This document shows positions 44,998-54,718 of a stretch of 64,000 nt of DNA, in pieces. The notes beneath the pieces were generated by a model. That model was not told where the DNA came from. It worked only from the letters and a program-made list of their open reading frames with translations, and made no database searches. Each line of letters opens with the position of its first letter. The first letter of the stretch is position 1. Source of the stretch: an uncultured Maribacter sp. GTDB lineage: Bacteria; Bacteroidota; Bacteroidia; Flavobacteriales; Flavobacteriaceae. The stretch covers positions 434,001-498,000 of the forward strand of contig NZ_CANMRY010000002.1 in assembly GCF_947500405.1 (NCBI RefSeq), given 5' to 3'. A program made the translations under genes and the position numbers.

Positions 44998-46203
44998 ATG
45001 AATTTGTTTTATAGGTCCTTGTTATTACTGCTTTTTACTGGAACTTTAGTTTCTTCTTGTATAGACGAAACTAAATTAGAAAAAATACCATTAATGGCAG
45101 AAATAGATGAAATACGAGAAGAATATGCTCCAGATAAGCGTGTTGCTTTGTTTTCTATTGCGGCAACAAAACAGAAGGATACCTATATTTTAAAAGGAGA
45201 AAGTAATGTACCTAACGCAGTAGAAGCCTTAAAGAAAAACTTAAAGGAAAAGAACTTCGCTTTTGTAGACAGTATTACTATGTTACCTGGTGCAGATTTG
45301 GAAGGAAAAACAAAAGGCATTGTTACCATTTCTGTAGCAAATATTAGGAGTAATGCAAAACATTCGGCAGAATTGGCCACGCAAGCAACATTAGGAACAC
45401 CTGTTAACGTTTTAAAAAGAGAAGGAGATTGGTTTTTAATACAAACACCAGATAAATATATTTCTTGGGTAGATTTTGGTGCAATTACGGTCTTAAATCA
45501 TGAAGCCTATTTACAATGGAAAAAAGCCCAAAAAATAATATTTACCAATACTACGGGATATGTTTATTCTATGGCAAATAAAGAATCGCAAATACTATCG
45601 GATGTTGTTGCTGGAGGTATTATGGAGTTTTTAGGAGAAGAAAAAGAGTTTTATAAAGTTGGTTTTCCTGATGGTAGAAAAGGATTTGTTTTAAAGATAC
45701 AAGCTATGGAATATGATAATTGGATATCTAACCTAAAACCTACTGGAGAAAATTTAGTAGCTACTTCTAAAAAATTTATGGGATTACCTTATTTATGGGG
45801 AGGCACTTCTACTAAGGGAGTAGATTGTAGTGGTTTTACAAAAAGTATCTATTTCATAAATGGTATGGTTATACCTAGAGACGCCTCACAACAAGTACAT
45901 ACAGGCAAAGAAATAGACTCCGTTAGTAATTTTAATACTCTTCAAAAAGGAGATTTGCTATTTTTTGGAAGAAAAAAAACAGATTCTACCAAAGAGAGAG
46001 TAGTACATGTGGGTATGTGGATTGGTAATAAAGAGTTTATACATTCTTCTGGTTCTGGACGTGTACAAATTGGGAGTACAGATAGTAGTGCTGCTAATTA
46101 TGATGCCTATAATGTAGATAGATATTTACGCTCCAAACGCTTGTTAGAAGAAGAGAGCCCGGCTTTAGTAAATTTGGTAAATACTCCTATTTTTAAAGAT
46201 TGA
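44998..46203 (+). CDS. NlpC/P60 (C40) cell-wall peptidase lipoprotein with SH3 domains
   Basis: This 401-residue protein has a lipoprotein signal with the cysteine at residue 21 (TLVSSC). Two bacterial SH3-like domains (about 110-250) are followed by a C-terminal NlpC/P60 domain with catalytic C277 (GVDCSGF), H337 (VVHVGMW) and a third polar residue H349 (FIHSSG). Such enzymes cut peptide stems of peptidoglycan, usually gamma-D-Glu to diamino acid bonds. It is likely anchored in the periplasmic face of a membrane. It is a single gene, ending at a hairpin terminator. Confidence 0.93.
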   Translation: MNLFYRSLLLLLFTGTLVSSCIDETKLEKIPLMAEIDEIREEYAPDKRVALFSIAATKQKDTYILKGESNVPNAVEALKKNLKEKNFAFVDSITMLPGADLEGKTKGIVTISVANIRSNAKHSAELATQATLGTPVNVLKREGDWFLIQTPDKYISWVDFGAITVLNHEAYLQWKKAQKIIFTNTTGYVYSMANKESQILSDVVAGGIMEFLGEEKEFYKVGFPDGRKGFVLKIQAMEYDNWISNLKPTGENLVATSKKFMGLPYLWGGTSTKGVDCSGFTKSIYFINGMVIPRDASQQVHTGKEIDSVSNFNTLQKGDLLFFGRKKTDSTKERVVHVGMWIGNKEFIHSSGSGRVQIGSTDSSAANYDAYNVDRYLRSKRLLEEESPALVNLVNTPIFKD

Positions 46204-46225
46204 TTTTACTTTTCTAAAAAAGAAG

Positions 46226-46250
46226 AAACAAACTTATGGGTTTGTTTTAT
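46226..46250 (+). terminator. Terminator after the C40 peptidase gene
   Basis: AAACAAAC (46226-46233) pairs with GTTTGTTT (46240-46247) around a 6-nt loop, with Ts at the 3' side. The stem is short and A+T-rich. Confidence 0.6.
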
Positions 46251-46436
46251 TAATGGAAAGCTTTTTAAAAAAGAGGTAAATACTAGAGTAAAAGACGCAT
46301 TATTTAGCGGAACTCCTTTTTTTAATTAAAATACAGAATTATAAAAAGAAAGCACCAACTTGTTAGTTTGTTAAAATAATTATAGCAGTTCACAAAATAG
46401 GGAGTAACTTATAAAAAATTACAAAAAAATATCTTT

Positions 46437-47324
46437 ATGTCATTTAACAAAAACTTAAAAAACGCGAGTTCATTTTTACAGGCAATAATGGTATTGTTCT
46501 GTTATCTTATTTCGGGATTTACCACGGCACAGGAGGATGGTAAAGAATGGAAAAATTTATTTAATGGTAAAGATTTAAGTGGTTGGACAACCAAAATACA
46601 ACACTATGAAACGGGCGATAATTTTGGAGACACATTTAGAGTAGCTGATAGTATTATACAGGTTAGATATGATAAGTATGAAGGGGATTTCAATGACCGT
46701 TTTGGACATTTATATTATAATACACCATATTCCTATTTTCATTTAGAAATGGATTATCGGTTTGTAGATGGTTGGTATGTAAGTGCACCTGCCTATACTA
46801 ATTTAAACAGTGGAATTATGTTTCATTCGCAAGACCCTAAAACAATGCTGAAGGATCAAAATTGGCCTATTTCTGTAGAACTACAACTTTTAGCCGAAAT
46901 AGAAAAAGGAATAAAAAGACCTACAGGAAATATGTGTTCTCCAGGTACCGATGTTATTTTTAATGGTGTAAAAAGCGCGGAACATTGTTTACGTTCTACT
47001 TCTAAAACATATCCTAAAGGACAGTGGGTAAGAGCAGAGTTAATCGTTTTAGGAGATTCTATTGTAAAACATATTATAAATGGAGAATTGGTTTTAACAT
47101 ACACCAAGCCAAAAGTAGGAGGTGGTCCAATAGAAGGGCATAACCCAAAGATAAAAAAGGACGGCCAATCTTTAACTCAAGGTTTTATCGCTTTACAAAG
47201 TGAAGGACAAGCAATAGATTTTAAAAATATTAAAATTAAAAACCTAAAAGGGTGTATGAATCCTAAAGCTAAAAACTATAGAAAATATTATATTAAATCA
47301 GATGAAGCTTCTTGTGAATTTTAA
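46437..47324 (+). CDS. Secreted DUF1080 (3-keto-disaccharide hydrolase-type) protein
   Basis: The 295-residue protein has a signal peptide (SFLQAIMVLFCYLISGFTTAQ) and a concanavalin-like DUF1080 domain (NLFNGKDLSGWTTK to GFIALQSEGQAIDFKNIKI). That domain is linked to glycoside or 3-keto-disaccharide hydrolysis and is common in Bacteroidota. A short C-terminal tag GCMNPKAKNYRKYY plus a terminal cysteine (SCEF) resembles the Cys-containing GC-x-P-x-A-x-NY modules of flavobacterial secreted proteins. No substrate is evident. Its stop is only 4 nt from that of the convergent protease gene, so the transcripts must overlap. Confidence 0.87.
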   Translation: MSFNKNLKNASSFLQAIMVLFCYLISGFTTAQEDGKEWKNLFNGKDLSGWTTKIQHYETGDNFGDTFRVADSIIQVRYDKYEGDFNDRFGHLYYNTPYSYFHLEMDYRFVDGWYVSAPAYTNLNSGIMFHSQDPKTMLKDQNWPISVELQLLAEIEKGIKRPTGNMCSPGTDVIFNGVKSAEHCLRSTSKTYPKGQWVRAELIVLGDSIVKHIINGELVLTYTKPKVGGGPIEGHNPKIKKDGQSLTQGFIALQSEGQAIDFKNIKIKNLKGCMNPKAKNYRKYYIKSDEASCEF

Positions 47325-47328
47325 ATTA

Positions 47329-48957
47329 CTACTTTAAAATAGAAGTATATTTTTCATTGGCATTTAATAACTCTGTAGCAGCAAGAATAGCTTCGTCTTT
47401 TAGTAAATAGTAATTGTAAAGACCTTCTCTATAGAAATAACGTTTTACAATTTCGTCCTCTAAGTTCTTTTGTATTTCTTTTTGGAAGGTATCTAAAGCG
47501 TTTAATTTACTTTTTTCCATTTCGGCTAATAAATTTTTATACCCTTCTTGTACATTAGAACCATAAATTTCTTTATCATCGCCAGATAAAGCCTCCCTTA
47601 AGGCTTTTTGGGATTTAGTTTCAAAAGAAAAATCGCTATTAGAAACAAAGTTTTTAAAACCTTCAAAATCATTACTTGTAAAAGAAAATTTTGATACATT
47701 TTCCACTTTATTTTTATAACTATATTCTGTAGCGTAATCAAAAATAGTATGGCTAGCTAATAAGGCTTTTGTTAAGTCATTAGTTTTTGCTGCTTCAATT
47801 TCTATATCTGGTAAAACACCACCGCCATCTTGTACTTTACGTCCGTTTCGGGTTTTAAAATCATTAAACTCTGTATTTCTAACAGCATTTCCACTATCAT
47901 CTCTATTCCAATAGTCTAGTGCTTGTATACATCTACCAGAGGTTGTGTAATAACGAGATATGGTCACTTTAAGCTGCGTGCCGTAAGTTAGTTTCATTGG
48001 ACGTTGTACCAAACCTTTTCCAAAGCTTCTGGCTCCCATAATAACTGCTCTATCCAAATCTTGTAAACTACCAGAAACAATTTCGCTTGCAGAAGCACTT
48101 CTACCATTTACAAGAACCACTAAAGGTATTTCTGTATCTACTGCTTTGTTTTTAGTTTTATACTCTCTATTAAACTTTTTTACTTTAGATTTTGTAGTAA
48201 CTATAAGTTCTCCCTTAGGAACAAAAAGATTGGTAACATTTATGGCTTCGGATAATAAACCACCTGGGTTGCCTCTTAAATCTAAAATTATTTTTTCTGC
48301 TCCTTTTCCTTTTAAATCTTTTAAAGCCTCTTTTGTTTGGTCTGACGCTTTAGCATTAAATTTAGAAAGAACAATATATCCTGTTTTGCCATCTACCATT
48401 TTGTAAAAAGGAACGGCATCTACTTCAATTCCTTCTCTCTTAATGGTAGTTGTTTTGGTTTCCCCTTGTCTTTTGTATGTTACCGTTACAGAAGTACCAT
48501 TAGCACCTTTTAAAAGCTCACTTGCATTATCATCAAAATCGGCAACATTAATATCTCCTATCTTTATTATTTCGTCACCAGCTTTTAAACCAGCCTTATC
48601 TGCAGGATAGTCTTTGTATGGTTCTACTATTAGTAATTTATCTTTATAAGAGCGCACTAAAGAACCTATTCCAGAGTATTCGCCAGCATTATTAATTTTA
48701 TAAGCTTCAACATCCTGTTCATTTAAAAATTTGGTATAAGGGTCTAAATCCTCCAACATATTTTTAATAGCAGTATCCATTAATTCTGCAGGGTTGGTTT
48801 CATCTACATAATTCATGTTTAGCTCTTTAAAAAGCGTTGTAAAAATTTCTATTTGCTTAGCTATTTCAAAGAAATCACTTTTAAAACTAGAACCAGTAAC
48901 TAAAATTGCTATTGCAATGAAAGGGATTAAAACTTTTTTTTTAACCAATTTGTGCAT
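47329..48957 (-). CDS. S41 C-terminal processing protease (CtpA-type)
   Basis: This 542-residue exported serine protease has a signal anchor (VLIPFIAIAILVTGSSF), a PDZ domain (about 70-155, GEYSGIGSLVRSYKDKLLIV) and the S41 catalytic core with S289 in GRSASASEIVSG and K314 in FGKGLVQ. The Ser-Lys spacing of 25 equals that of Prc-type enzymes. I start at MHKLVKKK (48957), although the frame is open to 49005: the longer form would overlap rnpA by 65 nt instead of 17 and adds residues before the signal segment. It probably shares the rnpA transcript. Its substrates are envelope proteins, unidentified. Confidence 0.9.
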   Translation of the reverse strand: MHKLVKKKVLIPFIAIAILVTGSSFKSDFFEIAKQIEIFTTLFKELNMNYVDETNPAELMDTAIKNMLEDLDPYTKFLNEQDVEAYKINNAGEYSGIGSLVRSYKDKLLIVEPYKDYPADKAGLKAGDEIIKIGDINVADFDDNASELLKGANGTSVTVTYKRQGETKTTTIKREGIEVDAVPFYKMVDGKTGYIVLSKFNAKASDQTKEALKDLKGKGAEKIILDLRGNPGGLLSEAINVTNLFVPKGELIVTTKSKVKKFNREYKTKNKAVDTEIPLVVLVNGRSASASEIVSGSLQDLDRAVIMGARSFGKGLVQRPMKLTYGTQLKVTISRYYTTSGRCIQALDYWNRDDSGNAVRNTEFNDFKTRNGRKVQDGGGVLPDIEIEAAKTNDLTKALLASHTIFDYATEYSYKNKVENVSKFSFTSNDFEGFKNFVSNSDFSFETKSQKALREALSGDDKEIYGSNVQEGYKNLLAEMEKSKLNALDTFQKEIQKNLEDEIVKRYFYREGLYNYYLLKDEAILAATELLNANEKYTSILK

Positions 48958-49324
48958 TTGTTTTGGCATTAAATTTTTTAAATAAATGTTGTAATTGTTT
49001 TTCAATTACAGGATAGGTTGGCATTTCTTTACCAATGTATAAAATTAAAAACGCATAGCTCCTTTCGGTATTGCCTGTAACTATGGTTTTGTTAAGCCTA
49101 TAAGCCTCTCTAAGTAAACGTTTTACGCGGTTTCTTTTTACTGCACTTTTAAATTTTTTTTTAGAAACTGCCACTCCTGCTTGTACCTTTATTTGGTCTG
49201 GAAGAGCAGTTTCTAAATAGATTAGTTTTAAAGGAAAACTAGTAACATTTTTGCCTTCCAAGAACAACTGTTCAATGCGTTTTTTGCTTTTTAGTTTTTC
49301 TTTTTTTGGGTAAGACAAGTCCAT
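48941..49324 (-). CDS. rnpA: Ribonuclease P protein component
   Basis: This 127-residue basic protein is the cofactor of RNase P, which trims tRNA 5' leaders. The RNR motif is at residues 64-66 (SAVKRNRVKRLLREAYR), preceded by AGVAVSKKKF. Length is normal. The common neighbour rpmH is absent, as often in Bacteroidota. Its 3' end overlaps the start of the S41 protease gene, so the two are co-transcribed. A TATATTTG box lies about 75 nt upstream. Confidence 0.95.
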   Translation of the reverse strand: MDLSYPKKEKLKSKKRIEQLFLEGKNVTSFPLKLIYLETALPDQIKVQAGVAVSKKKFKSAVKRNRVKRLLREAYRLNKTIVTGNTERSYAFLILYIGKEMPTYPVIEKQLQHLFKKFNAKTNAQIG

Positions 49325-49654
49325 AATTTATTGTGCTATCATTTAGTGTAAGAAACGCATAGCAGTTGAAAAAGTACTATGTTTTAATTGGCACTAAGTC
49401 AAATATAAATAATTTGCTTTTACCATTTTTCGTAAATTTTAATAAAAGAAGCATAAATCTTTTTATATAGGGTAAATACATTATGAACCTTAGTAATCCT
49501 AAGTATTTTTCTGTTGTTTTTATTTTCTTCTAAAAGTTTTAATCTTAAACAAATTAGTAGTAAAACAAAATTTTTCTCAAATGTAGAATGCAAGGAAATG
49601 TTTCGTTTTGGACTAAGTACAAAGTTAAAGTTTATTGTTTTGTTATATGTAATT
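49325..49654. other. rnpA upstream region without a gene
   Basis: This 330-bp A+T-rich stretch holds the rnpA -7 box at 49400-49407 and nothing else I can identify. No RNA gene or open frame is convincing. Confidence 0.5.
49400..49407 (-). promoter_or_regulatory. -7 box of rnpA
   Basis: The reverse strand reads TATATTTG, matching TAnnTTTG. It lies 75 nt before the rnpA ATG. No good -33 TTTG is visible. Confidence 0.45.
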
Positions 49655-50815
49655 TTATTCGTTAACTAATTCCATTAATCGTAATGCCACAGCTTCGACG
49701 GGGATATTTTCATTTATTGAAATAGCTATAATTACTTTAGTTTTTATATCAAACAAAGCAATGGTTTTATAATTTTCAGTCCCTCCGCTATGCCCAATCC
49801 ACATATTATCTGTACTGTTAATTTCTTTAAAATCGTACAACATTATTCCATTTCCATAATATTGTCCTTTATTAAACATTGGGTATAAATTTTTTAACAT
49901 ATCGTGTACCATTTCTATAGGAAGTATTTTTCCACTAAGTAGTGCACTTAAAAAAACTGCGATATCTTTTGAATTACTTATGACATTACCTGCTCCCAAA
50001 GGTCCTGAAGAATCTTTAGGTATAATAGTATCTTTGTTATGAGCCAATGCCAAGTTAGAAGGTATTTCTTTAGATGCTTCTAATGTTTTTAGATGTAGTG
50101 AATCTGAAATTCTTTCTTTCACGACTTGTTCAAATGTCTTAGATTCTATTTTTTCTGTTATTAACGCTAATAGCAAATAGCCGGTATTTGTGTAGGACCA
50201 ATATTCTCCTGGCTTAAATAAATTTTCTTTGGCTTTTGAAATTTCTAAAAGTCCAATTGGACTATCATCTTTGTCGCTGTAATGAAAATTTGGATCTGAA
50301 TTGAAACTATAAATTCCATTGGTATGATTAAGTAATTGTTGAATCGTTATTTTTTTTGCATATTGAATATCAGGAAACCATTTGTAGAGTTTGTCTTCTA
50401 AAGAAAGTTTGTCTTCTACGATTAATTGATGAACTATTGTACTTGTTACTAATTTGCCTACACTTGCCCAGTAAAATACTGATGAACTATCTACAACTAT
50501 ATTATCGGGCTTAGAAATGAAGCCTTTATTTGTTTGCCAAATACCTTTTTCGGGAATTAGTATAGTAGCTGTAATTCCTGCAATATTATGTTGTTCAAAA
50601 AGGTCATCGATATGCTGGTCTAATTTTGATTTTAAATTATTAACTAACCCTTGATCTATAGTATATTCTGTTAAATACGGAATAACCTCAATACTTGGTT
50701 TTTTATGTTTTGGTGCTCCTTTGTATTTCCCTTGAGCAAGTAAGGTGGAGTCCGATGAGCAAGAAAAAATTAATAGTCCTATTAAAAACCCAAGTATTAA
50801 ATTTAGTTTTTTCAC
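49655..50815 (-). CDS. Serine hydrolase lipoprotein (class C beta-lactamase fold)
   Basis: The 386-residue protein has a lipoprotein signal with the cysteine at residue 19 (GLLIFSCSS). Penicillin-binding-type motifs are S118-x-x-K121 (WASVGKLVTS), Y208-x-N210 (WSYTNTGY) and an HSGG box (IGHSGGTENY). These define the serine hydrolase/beta-lactamase-related family (Pfam Beta-lactamase), which includes esterases and D-aminopeptidases as well as beta-lactamases. Antibiotic resistance cannot be assumed. It stands alone, leftward, before the AraC gene. Confidence 0.9.
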   Translation of the reverse strand: MKKLNLILGFLIGLLIFSCSSDSTLLAQGKYKGAPKHKKPSIEVIPYLTEYTIDQGLVNNLKSKLDQHIDDLFEQHNIAGITATILIPEKGIWQTNKGFISKPDNIVVDSSSVFYWASVGKLVTSTIVHQLIVEDKLSLEDKLYKWFPDIQYAKKITIQQLLNHTNGIYSFNSDPNFHYSDKDDSPIGLLEISKAKENLFKPGEYWSYTNTGYLLLALITEKIESKTFEQVVKERISDSLHLKTLEASKEIPSNLALAHNKDTIIPKDSSGPLGAGNVISNSKDIAVFLSALLSGKILPIEMVHDMLKNLYPMFNKGQYYGNGIMLYDFKEINSTDNMWIGHSGGTENYKTIALFDIKTKVIIAISINENIPVEAVALRLMELVNE

Positions 50816-50919
50816 TTTGCAAAGATTGTTTTAAATGTTTGTTAAGGTACAGGTGCATAATTTGTATAATGACAAAAAAACGAATTTAATTTAAAGGATT
50901 CATCTGTTGAGTATGAACT

Positions 50920-50949
50920 ATATGTCCATAATCATGATTATGGACATAT
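50920..50949. repeat. Perfect 30-bp palindrome
   Basis: Each 15-nt arm begins ATATGTCCATAATCA and reads as its own reverse complement across the centre, with no spacer. It begins one base after the stop of the leftward AraC gene and lies about 100 bp upstream of the serine hydrolase gene. No T-run follows, so it may be an operator or a hairpin rather than a standard terminator. Confidence 0.75.
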
Positions 50950-50950
50950 T

Positions 50951-52066
50951 TTATTTATCGAGAAAATCAGAAGGGTTTTTTCCAGTAATGGTTTTGAAAG
51001 TACCATTGAATGCTGACTTAGAACTAAACCCAGATTCTAAAGCAATGCCAAGTATTGATTTGTTTTTCTCTTTAGGATCCTTAATGCGTTTTATGGTATC
51101 TGTAACCCTAAAAGTATTTACAAAAGTGTTAAAATTAGTATTATGATAGGTGTTAATTAGTCCCGAAATATATCGTTCTGGTAAATCGAGTATAGTGGCT
51201 ACTTCATTTAAAGTTAATTTTTGTTGTCTAAATATTTTTTCATATTCAAATAAAGCGTTTAATCTTTCTAGTTCTTTTTTATCATAAAATTGAGGGAATT
51301 TTTCTTTTATGATATCCTTTTTTAAAACTTTTGGGATAGTATTAAATGTAGGGTTAAAATAGTTTATATAGCCAAGAATAAATATAAAGAGTAATAGTAT
51401 TACTTCTATTATAGGATATAATTGAAAGTTAAACACAGAAACTAATAACCAAAAAATTGTTAAGAATGAAAAGACTAAAAAGAAGAAATAAAGTTTTGAG
51501 AGTTGACTAAAGCTACTTTTAGTTGGTTTAATTATTTTTAACCTTGTATTTAAAATCTTTAATTTTTTGGCAAAAGAGAAGAGAACAATAATCATTACAA
51601 TAACGGGTATTTCTTCTGTAAAAGTGTGCCAAATAGAATTTAATTCTAAACGATAATCTGTTCCAAAGATTTTATTTCCGTAATATAAGGGTACTTCTAT
51701 TGAGATTTCTAATACTGCAGGTAAGAATAGAAAAAAGTGTTTAGGTTTAGGCTGAAATGTTGGTTGGGTATTTAATTGCATAAACAACCATACCGCGGGT
51801 GGTGTTATTAAATAGGACCCAAATAGCCAAAAAGGAATTACATATTTGGAACTGTGGTATCCCATACTTATTCCCCAAATGTGTAAAATCTCTAAAGTAA
51901 TTACCATTGTAATTAAACCTAAGAAAAAGTTGGAGTAGTTTTTCTTAAGTAGACCCGAAAGCAATGCAAAACTTAATAAAGAGCCTTGACCAGAAACTAA
52001 TAAAAGGATAATTTGTTCAAAGTTTACCATTTCTCGGACGTCATAGGAATACAATATTATTGACAT
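50951..52066 (-). CDS. Membrane-bound AraC-family transcriptional regulator
   Basis: The 371-residue protein has about seven hydrophobic helices in its first 240 residues and a C-terminal AraC double helix-turn-helix (about 275-371). Its motifs include LTLNEVATILDLPERYISGLI and ILGIALESGFSSKSAFNGTF, ending KTITGKNPSDFL. This architecture is frequent in Bacteroidota and suggests signal sensing at the membrane. The start may be the second in-frame ATG at 52030 (MVNFEQII). It follows the SDR gene by 42 nt and may be co-transcribed. Its target is not evident; the adjacent palindrome is a candidate site. Confidence 0.9.
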   Translation of the reverse strand: MSIILYSYDVREMVNFEQIILLLVSGQGSLLSFALLSGLLKKNYSNFFLGLITMVITLEILHIWGISMGYHSSKYVIPFWLFGSYLITPPAVWLFMQLNTQPTFQPKPKHFFLFLPAVLEISIEVPLYYGNKIFGTDYRLELNSIWHTFTEEIPVIVMIIVLFSFAKKLKILNTRLKIIKPTKSSFSQLSKLYFFFLVFSFLTIFWLLVSVFNFQLYPIIEVILLLFIFILGYINYFNPTFNTIPKVLKKDIIKEKFPQFYDKKELERLNALFEYEKIFRQQKLTLNEVATILDLPERYISGLINTYHNTNFNTFVNTFRVTDTIKRIKDPKEKNKSILGIALESGFSSKSAFNGTFKTITGKNPSDFLDK

Positions 52067-52108
52067 TGATTTTAATTATTGTCAAAAGTTTAATGTTGTA
52101 ATGCGTTT

Positions 52109-52825
52109 TTATAATTTTTCTAATACCCAACTTGGAGCAATTTTCATAGTCCAAGCGATTAACCTCCATCTTTTAGTAATATAAATTTTTCTCTTTTCTT
52201 TTAAAATTCCTGCATAGATTTGTGTTGAGGCTTTTTTTACAGGTGCAACCCAAAATAATCCATCTCCTTTAGCCATAACGGTATTAACAAAACCAGGTTG
52301 AACATCCGTAATTTTAATATTTAATCTTTCATTTTTTACAATACACCTTAAAGCTTCAAGATAATTTGCTTGAAAAGCTTTAGATGCACTATAAGAAGGG
52401 CAATGTCTATTCCCTCTTAGTGATGCAATCGAAGATATACCAACTAAATGTCCGTAACCTTGTTTTTTGAATTTAGAAAATACAAATTCATATATTTTAG
52501 CTATTCCATTAACATTTGTTTTAATTATTTCATTTTCAATTTGCCATTCTAATTCTTGGTTTAAATCAGATATTCCAGAAGAAACTACCACTAAATTCAC
52601 GGATTCTAATTTTTTAAAAAGAGATTCCATTTTTATATCCGAAATATCTATTTCAGTAATATCGTGCTGTAGAGTTAAAATTTTGTTATTAGAACTTTCT
52701 TTTATTTCTTTTAGTAATTTTTCTCTTCTGCCTGTTATTGCAACTTTCCAATTATTAGTAGTTAATACTTCGGAAAGGCTTTTACCAATTCCAGAAGTTC
52801 CACCAATAATTATGGCATTTTTCAT
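52109..52825 (-). CDS. Short-chain dehydrogenase/reductase
   Basis: This 238-residue enzyme has the NAD(P)-binding motif GGTSGIG at residues 8-14, the catalytic serine near SSIAS (131-135), and Y145-x-x-x-K149 in YSASKA. It is a classical SDR oxidoreductase. TGRREK at 31-36 suggests preference for NADP(H). The substrate is unknown. The reading direction and 27-nt gap to the M1 peptidase gene upstream leave co-transcription possible. Confidence 0.93.
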   Translation of the reverse strand: MKNAIIIGGTSGIGKSLSEVLTTNNWKVAITGRREKLLKEIKESSNNKILTLQHDITEIDISDIKMESLFKKLESVNLVVVSSGISDLNQELEWQIENEIIKTNVNGIAKIYEFVFSKFKKQGYGHLVGISSIASLRGNRHCPSYSASKAFQANYLEALRCIVKNERLNIKITDVQPGFVNTVMAKGDGLFWVAPVKKASTQIYAGILKEKRKIYITKRWRLIAWTMKIAPSWVLEKL

Positions 52826-52852
52826 TTTATCCTTACAAGCTTGTTTATTAAT

Positions 52853-54697
52853 TTACTGCTTCCATGTATTGTTAGTTGAGTCTACATCTGCCATTAAGTT
52901 AGTATGATCTAAGACTATAGACTGTATTTTATCAATAGGCTTTTCTATAGTAAAATTGTATGTAGAAAATGCCCAAGGCCAATCTGGTAATACGGTAGCT
53001 TGTATACCTTCTTTTTCACCCCGCATCATTCGTAAAGCTGTGTAAAAAGTTTCTTTTGTACCATCTATATAAGTCACTAAAATTTCTTGAGGCATAGGCA
53101 TTAATCCAATACGCTCTAGTGTAACTTTAGTTTTTTCTCCATCTTCTTTTACTTCTTTTATTGCATAATCTATAGTATTGGTTGTTTGCGTCCAATCAGT
53201 TAAATACCAATCTAACTCTATGCCAGTTACTTTTTCTGCAGTACGTTTAATATCATTTGGAACGGGGTGCTTAAATTTAAAATCGGAATAGAATTTTTTT
53301 ATAGTTTCTTGTAGTTTTTCTTCTCCTATAATATATCCTAGTTGGGATAAGAAAATAGAACCTTTACTATAAGCAGAAATACCATAAGCCATGTTGTTAT
53401 GATAACGATCAGCATGTGTGGTCTGTGGTTGTTCTTGTCCAGATTTTACTAAATATTGATACCCTTTATACGTTCCTTCTAAAGGGTTTGTTTTATTAGT
53501 ACCCATTATTTCGTTCATACAAAGTGTAGAAATATAAGTAGTAAAGCCTTCATCCATCCATTCGTGTTTAGCCTCGTTACTGGCTAAAACATGCTGAAAC
53601 CAGGAATGTGCTAATTCATGAGCCATAACACCAACTAAACTTTCAAATTTTCGTTCTCCAGTGATTAGGGTGCTCATTGCGTATTCCATACCACCATCTC
53701 CTCCTTGAATAACGGAATATTGTTTATAAGGATATTCTCCTATGTTGGCATTAAAATAGGTCATTGCCGCAGCCGTTTTTGGTTGTAATTTTTTCCAGTT
53801 TTCTTTAATATTTGGATTGTCTTTGTACAAAAAATGTAACTCTATACCATTTTCCATTTTTAGAATATCATGTACATATTCTGGATCGGCCGCCCACATA
53901 AAATCGTGTACTTTAGGGGCTTTAAAATGCCAGGTTAAGGTTTTGCCTCTTTGTTTTTTTATTTTGGTTCCAGAAGTTTCATAGCCATGACCAATTTCAT
54001 TAGGATTTTGCAAATAACCAGAACCGCCAACTGTATAGTTTTTATCTATCGTAATTTTTACATCAAAATTTCCCCAAACTCCTTGAAATTCTCTTACTAT
54101 ATATGGGTCTGCATGCCAACCTTCAAAATCGTATTCTGCTAGTTTAGGATACCACTGACTCATAGAAAGAGCTACTTTTTCTGTGTTATTACGCCCAGAA
54201 CGACGAATTTGAATAGGAACTTGCCCTTTAAATACCATTTCTAAGGTAGTTTTTTCTCCAGAGGCAATAGGTTTTGCTAATTGCACCTCTAATACTGTAC
54301 CTGCTTCAGAAAAAGCAACTTTTTTTCCATCTTGTTTTAAAGAAGTGGCGTGTAAAAAACCTATTTCAGAATCTGATAATGGAGCTATTCTACTTTTTTT
54401 TTCTTTGGTAACCATTCTTCCGTCAGGATCCTTAATGCTTTGTAGTCTTGCATCCATTTCACTACCTGGTTGAAAAGCATTAAAATATAAGTGGTAATAA
54501 ACTTTAGAAATTTCGTCTGGCGAGTTATTGGTATAAACTAAAGATTGTGTTCCAGAAAATAAATATGTTTTTACGTCTACAGAAACATCCATAGTATAAT
54601 CTACATGTTGTTGCCAATAACTTGTATTGTTTTGTGCAAAAAGAGAACTTGTTATACCAAGCACTAATAAAGTACAAAAAGGGAGAAGTTTTTTCAT
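52853..54697 (-). CDS. M1-family metallopeptidase (aminopeptidase-like)
   Basis: This 614-residue secreted zinc enzyme has a signal peptide (LLPFCTLLVLGITSSLFAQ) and an N-terminal beta-domain. The gluzincin centre is H360-E361-x-x-H364 (AHELAHSW) with the third zinc ligand E383 (MDEGF), and GGMEYA is the substrate-binding motif close to the GxMEN form. M1 enzymes remove N-terminal residues. This is the shorter bacterial form without the long C-terminal helical domain. It is divided from the S8 gene by a strong terminator, so it has its own promoter (not identified). Confidence 0.93.
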   Translation of the reverse strand: MKKLLPFCTLLVLGITSSLFAQNNTSYWQQHVDYTMDVSVDVKTYLFSGTQSLVYTNNSPDEISKVYYHLYFNAFQPGSEMDARLQSIKDPDGRMVTKEKKSRIAPLSDSEIGFLHATSLKQDGKKVAFSEAGTVLEVQLAKPIASGEKTTLEMVFKGQVPIQIRRSGRNNTEKVALSMSQWYPKLAEYDFEGWHADPYIVREFQGVWGNFDVKITIDKNYTVGGSGYLQNPNEIGHGYETSGTKIKKQRGKTLTWHFKAPKVHDFMWAADPEYVHDILKMENGIELHFLYKDNPNIKENWKKLQPKTAAAMTYFNANIGEYPYKQYSVIQGGDGGMEYAMSTLITGERKFESLVGVMAHELAHSWFQHVLASNEAKHEWMDEGFTTYISTLCMNEIMGTNKTNPLEGTYKGYQYLVKSGQEQPQTTHADRYHNNMAYGISAYSKGSIFLSQLGYIIGEEKLQETIKKFYSDFKFKHPVPNDIKRTAEKVTGIELDWYLTDWTQTTNTIDYAIKEVKEDGEKTKVTLERIGLMPMPQEILVTYIDGTKETFYTALRMMRGEKEGIQATVLPDWPWAFSTYNFTIEKPIDKIQSIVLDHTNLMADVDSTNNTWKQ

Positions 54698-54718
54698 CGT
54701 TTTTATTTTTTTAGTCGT

